Assembly (NCBI RefSeq): GCF_025821625.1
Contig: NZ_JACKSH010000284.1
Location: forward strand, 24,872-76,111
Direction of reading: 5' to 3'
DNA length: 51,240 bases
Source: Mycolicibacterium pyrenivorans
GTDB lineage: Bacteria; Actinomycetota; Actinomycetes; Mycobacteriales; Mycobacteriaceae
The position numbers were made by a program, and so were the translations under genes. Below, in pieces: positions 49,347 to 51,240 of this stretch; position 1 is the first letter of the stretch; each line of letters opens with the position of its first letter. The notes below the pieces were generated by a model. It searched no databases and had not been told where the DNA came from. It was given only the letters and a program-made list of their open reading frames with translations.

Positions 49347-49378
49347 CATCTACTATGTCGGTACCGAGATAGTAGATG
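49347..49378. promoter_or_regulatory. long inverted-repeat operator in a divergent promoter
   Basis: CATCTACTAT and ATAGTAGATG are exact inverted copies (10 bp) with a 12-nt spacer containing GGTACC. It lies between the MPT63-like gene and the thioredoxin-fold gene. The same layout occurs before the peroxiredoxin at 34,489-34,518. Confidence 0.7.
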
Positions 49379-49423
49379 ATGCTCCGGGGCCCGGCGCGCC
49401 CGGATCGGCCAACGAGAAAGAGG

Positions 49424-49888
49424 GTGACCAAGTTGTCGGACCAAACAGCGTTCAGCGATGCGAACGAGGGGCGCGTTGTTCGGGACGCGTCGAACACACC
49501 CAACGAGACGACACAACACGACGGTGGAGCGACCTACCTCGGCCCTCGGGTGGAGCTGCTCGTGATTGCCGGTTGCCCTCACGCCACGCTCGCCGAGGCA
49601 CTGCTGAGGGTGACGCTCGACGAACTGGGTCTCACTCGAACACCGGTATACATCAACATGATTGAGACCACCGCCGAAGCGATTCACCAGACCTTCGTGG
49701 GATCGCCCACCATCAGGATCAACGGCGTCGATCCTTGGGCGCAATCTGGCAGCGAACCCGGACTAGCTTGTCGTGTTCATCCCTCACCAGCTGGGCTACC
49801 CACCCAATACAGCCTCGCCCAGGCACTGTGCGCAGCCGTGGTCAATGACCAACTGCCCATGCCCGCAGACTCGCAGGTCAACGACTAA
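49424..49888 (+). CDS. thioredoxin-fold metal-locus protein (relative of 8,276)
   Basis: A 154-residue protein. The N-terminal roughly 40 residues are disordered. The core begins VELLVIAGCPHATLAEALL, continues to FVGSPTIRINGVDPW (cis-proline loop), and has CRVHPSPAGLPT near the end. These three blocks match the smaller protein at 8,276 (SPGCPN, YPSPTVLVDG and CRLDLPTRD). GTG 49,424 or TTG 49,433 are possible starts after AAGAGGG. It is divergent from the MPT63-like gene across the shared operator. Similar proteins accompany mercury and alkylmercury genes; the function is unproven. Confidence 0.65.
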   Translation: MTKLSDQTAFSDANEGRVVRDASNTPNETTQHDGGATYLGPRVELLVIAGCPHATLAEALLRVTLDELGLTRTPVYINMIETTAEAIHQTFVGSPTIRINGVDPWAQSGSEPGLACRVHPSPAGLPTQYSLAQALCAAVVNDQLPMPADSQVND

Positions 49889-49940
49889 CGAAGCCAATGA
49901 GACAAGACCGAGACGGGGCCTTGCCTTGCACGAGCCCGCC

Positions 49941-49964
49941 GTCTCGTTTCTAGAGAAACGAGAC
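49941..49964. repeat. 11-bp perfect inverted repeat with flanking GAGAC copies
   Basis: GTCTCGTTTCT and AGAAACGAGAC pair exactly across AG. GAGAC also occurs twice just upstream (near 49,899 and 49,910), and GTCTC again near 50,036. It lies 53 bases after the thioredoxin-fold gene. It may be a terminator or a recombinase binding region. From here to 50,405 I see only one small ORF. Confidence 0.45.
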
Positions 49965-50067
49965 TCCTCACGCGGCCCGGCTGCGGTTACTTCGCGCCTG
50001 GTTTGCCGTGCCTCATTTCCTGTCTGATACCGCGCGTCTCGAATCCTCGATGTAGGAGGACAGTGAG

Positions 50068-50199
50068 ATGGTCCTTCACCTAGGACAGTCGAGTACGCCG
50101 GAGCACGGCGGGCCAAGGCGGCCTCGATCGGCAACTCTTCCGCGCATCAAGGCTCACAGCACAAGAGGTACTTCGCACAAACTCGTTAGTCGTCGATAG
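50068..50199 (+). CDS. 43-codon ORF with a strong ribosome site
   Basis: ATG 50,068 follows AGGAGGA by seven bases, the strongest ribosome site nearby. The product is short and basic (VLHLGQSSTPEHGGPRRPRS, then a Lys/Arg-rich end) with no recognisable motif. The ribosome site may once have served a longer gene whose body is lost, since the following 200 bases are empty. Confidence 0.3.
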   Translation: MVLHLGQSSTPEHGGPRRPRSATLPRIKAHSTRGTSHKLVSRR

Positions 50200-50405
50200 T
50201 TGCGGACTCGAAGGAAACTGACTGCCCTAAGAAGCAAGGAATAGTGCACGCACGAAATACGTACACTCCACCAGCAACTTGCGACAGGACGGTTTACGAC
50301 CCGCCGGCCACCTCGGAGTGTGCCTTCATCGCTATGGATGGCCGCGAAGTTCCGAAGCACTGAGCGCGCCGGGACGCTACAACGCTGAGGAGCCACATAC
50401 ACGGC

Positions 50406-50714
50406 TCACCGGCGAGAGCGGTGCACGGTGTAGTTCGTCCACGCAGGGAACTCGCACATGATGATCGGGTCGCGGCCGGCGCGCGTGCAGAGCACCTGGA
50501 GAACGCCGTCGTGGACGACCGCGGCAACGTCGGCGTCGGCGGGCAGGTAGCGGGTCGCGGAGACGATGGTGGTGTCATCGTCGGCCACGTCGACCTCGAC
50601 GCTGCCGGCTCCCGCGATCTGGCACTCGCGGTAGTAGTCGACGCTCATCTCCATCAAGCGGCTGGGTGCGACATCAAAAACGAGAATCTTCGGGCTGTGA
50701 ATCTTCATGGTCAC
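50406..50714 (-). CDS. hypothetical protein, small beta-rich
   Basis: A 102-residue protein I do not recognise. Alternating hydrophobic strands (KILVFDV, SVEVDVADDDTTIVSATRYL, DVAAVVHDGVLQVLC, PIIMCEFPAW) suggest a small beta fold. GTG 50,714 is preceded by GGAAGGAAA. Codon bias is normal for this DNA. Two cysteines are present without a clear metal pattern. Located next to another small unknown gene near the window end. Confidence 0.6.
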   Translation of the reverse strand: MTMKIHSPKILVFDVAPSRLMEMSVDYYRECQIAGAGSVEVDVADDDTTIVSATRYLPADADVAAVVHDGVLQVLCTRAGRDPIIMCEFPAWTNYTVHRSRR

Positions 50715-50821
50715 GTCTGGGTTTCCTTCCCTTGATGCACGACTTTCGTGCTGGGGATCAACCCTAGAAAGCGACCGTGCAGCGTTCGGGCCGTCGCGGC
50801 CCTGAACTGCGCATTTAGTGG

Positions 50822-51100
50822 TTAGCTCGCGCGTCGGGTGGGTTTGGAGTTGTGCAGGAGAGCGTCAATCGTGGCCTGCGTCTTCGAGCCCCACCGCGGG
50901 TCGAGTGCACTGACAAAGGCGGCCCACAATGGCAGGGCCACGGTCGCTTTGAGCGTGTCGGCGCCGGTGCCGCGCGCGGCGGGGGAGCGGTAGGCAAAAC
51001 TCCAGGCGACCGCGCGGGCCGCGTCGTCGACGATCCAGTACAGCAGCTCGTCGGCGTCGACAGTTTGGCGCGTGCCTGGCTGGCCGGTCAGTACATCCAT
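50822..51100 (-). CDS. hypothetical protein, possibly 5'-frameshifted
   Basis: A 92-residue acidic-to-basic protein with helical segments (TVDADELLYWIVDDAARAVAWSFAYRS, then ADTLKATVALPLWAAFVSAL). No ribosome site precedes ATG 51,100. The codons just upstream (VNTYTLDADNSLHYRC) read like a natural continuation, and a different frame begins MTTAYPVVVIPRDG at ATG 51,188. One lost or gained base near 51,150 would join them into a protein of about 120 residues. No family recognised. Confidence 0.5.
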   Translation of the reverse strand: MDVLTGQPGTRQTVDADELLYWIVDDAARAVAWSFAYRSPAARGTGADTLKATVALPLWAAFVSALDPRWGSKTQATIDALLHNSKPTRRAS

Positions 51101-51240
51101 GCACCGGTAGTGGAGAGAGTTGTCCGCGTCGAGGGTATAGGTGTTGACCGTCTCTCGGGATGACGACGACGGGGTATGCGGTCGTCATTGAGCGTGCTGA
51201 TGTGGCCTGTGGCGCCGTCGTCGGGTTGATCTTGTTCGTG

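Noticed and set aside
1..51240. CRISPR arrays, rRNA and tRNA genes
   Set aside because: No regularly spaced repeats of CRISPR length, no cas-like proteins, and no recognisable rRNA or tRNA sequence was seen.

Overview
This window looks like part of a plasmid, or a plasmid-derived island, from a high-GC actinobacterium, most likely a Mycobacterium or Mycolicibacterium. The evidence is a WhiB protein, an MPT63-type (DUF1942) secreted protein, a mycothiol-type arsenate reductase, a CadI/ArsI protein, CtpG/CmtR-type metal export pairs and GTG starts behind GGAGG-like ribosome sites. I see no rRNA, tRNA or CRISPR array.

Layout. (1) 0.4-4.0 kb: two translationally coupled tyrosine recombinases. 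(2) 4.1-8.3 kb: an arsenic locus with two ArsR repressors, CadI/ArsI, a DinB-like protein, ACR3 efflux and two mechanistically different ArsC reductases. (3) 8.6-15.0 kb: a CtpG-like P1B ATPase with CmtR, divergent from a six-gene operon (two ICMT-like membrane methyltransferases, an adenylyl cyclase-YHS fusion, a soluble methyltransferase, a membrane-anchored DsbA-like protein, a second soluble methyltransferase). A thermonuclease gene cut off at 15,126 marks the probable edge of this island. (4) 15.5-28.5 kb: plasmid backbone with an XRE regulator, WhiB, a candidate Rep, a DUF2637 membrane protein, a primase-like replication protein, small DNA-binding proteins, a 1.4-kb gene-free region with 12-bp repeats, ParA/ParB and a RES toxin-antitoxin pair. 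(5) 28.8-32.8 kb: a second recombination module: active tyrosine recombinase, small XRE protein, and a large protein with eight zinc ribbons and a catalytically dead recombinase-like C-terminus. (6) 33.2-40.9 kb: CcdA, peroxiredoxin, alpha/beta hydrolase, a MerR gene broken by a stop, TlpA-like lipoprotein, CadD, LspA and a second CtpG/CmtR pair. (7) 41.1-45.5 kb: a sulfide/persulfide module (CstB-like, TauE, CstR-like, SQR-like). (8) 45.6-51.2 kb: methyltransferase plus a second cyclase-YHS fusion, BlaI/M56 pair, a secreted MPT63-like protein with a Cys/Met-rich tail, a thioredoxin-fold protein, and small unknowns.

How the parts fit. The cargo handles arsenic, cadmium/lead/zinc-like metals and reactive sulfur. 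Short operator motifs link distant pieces: an identical 12-mer lies in the cmtR/methyltransferase promoter and before the second methyltransferase-cyclase pair, and a long inverted repeat with a 12-nt spacer lies before both the peroxiredoxin and the MPT63-like gene. The least described system here is probably the pairing of a complete class III cyclase with a metal-binding YHS domain, seen twice, each time beside SAM methyltransferases and a metal-sensor operator.
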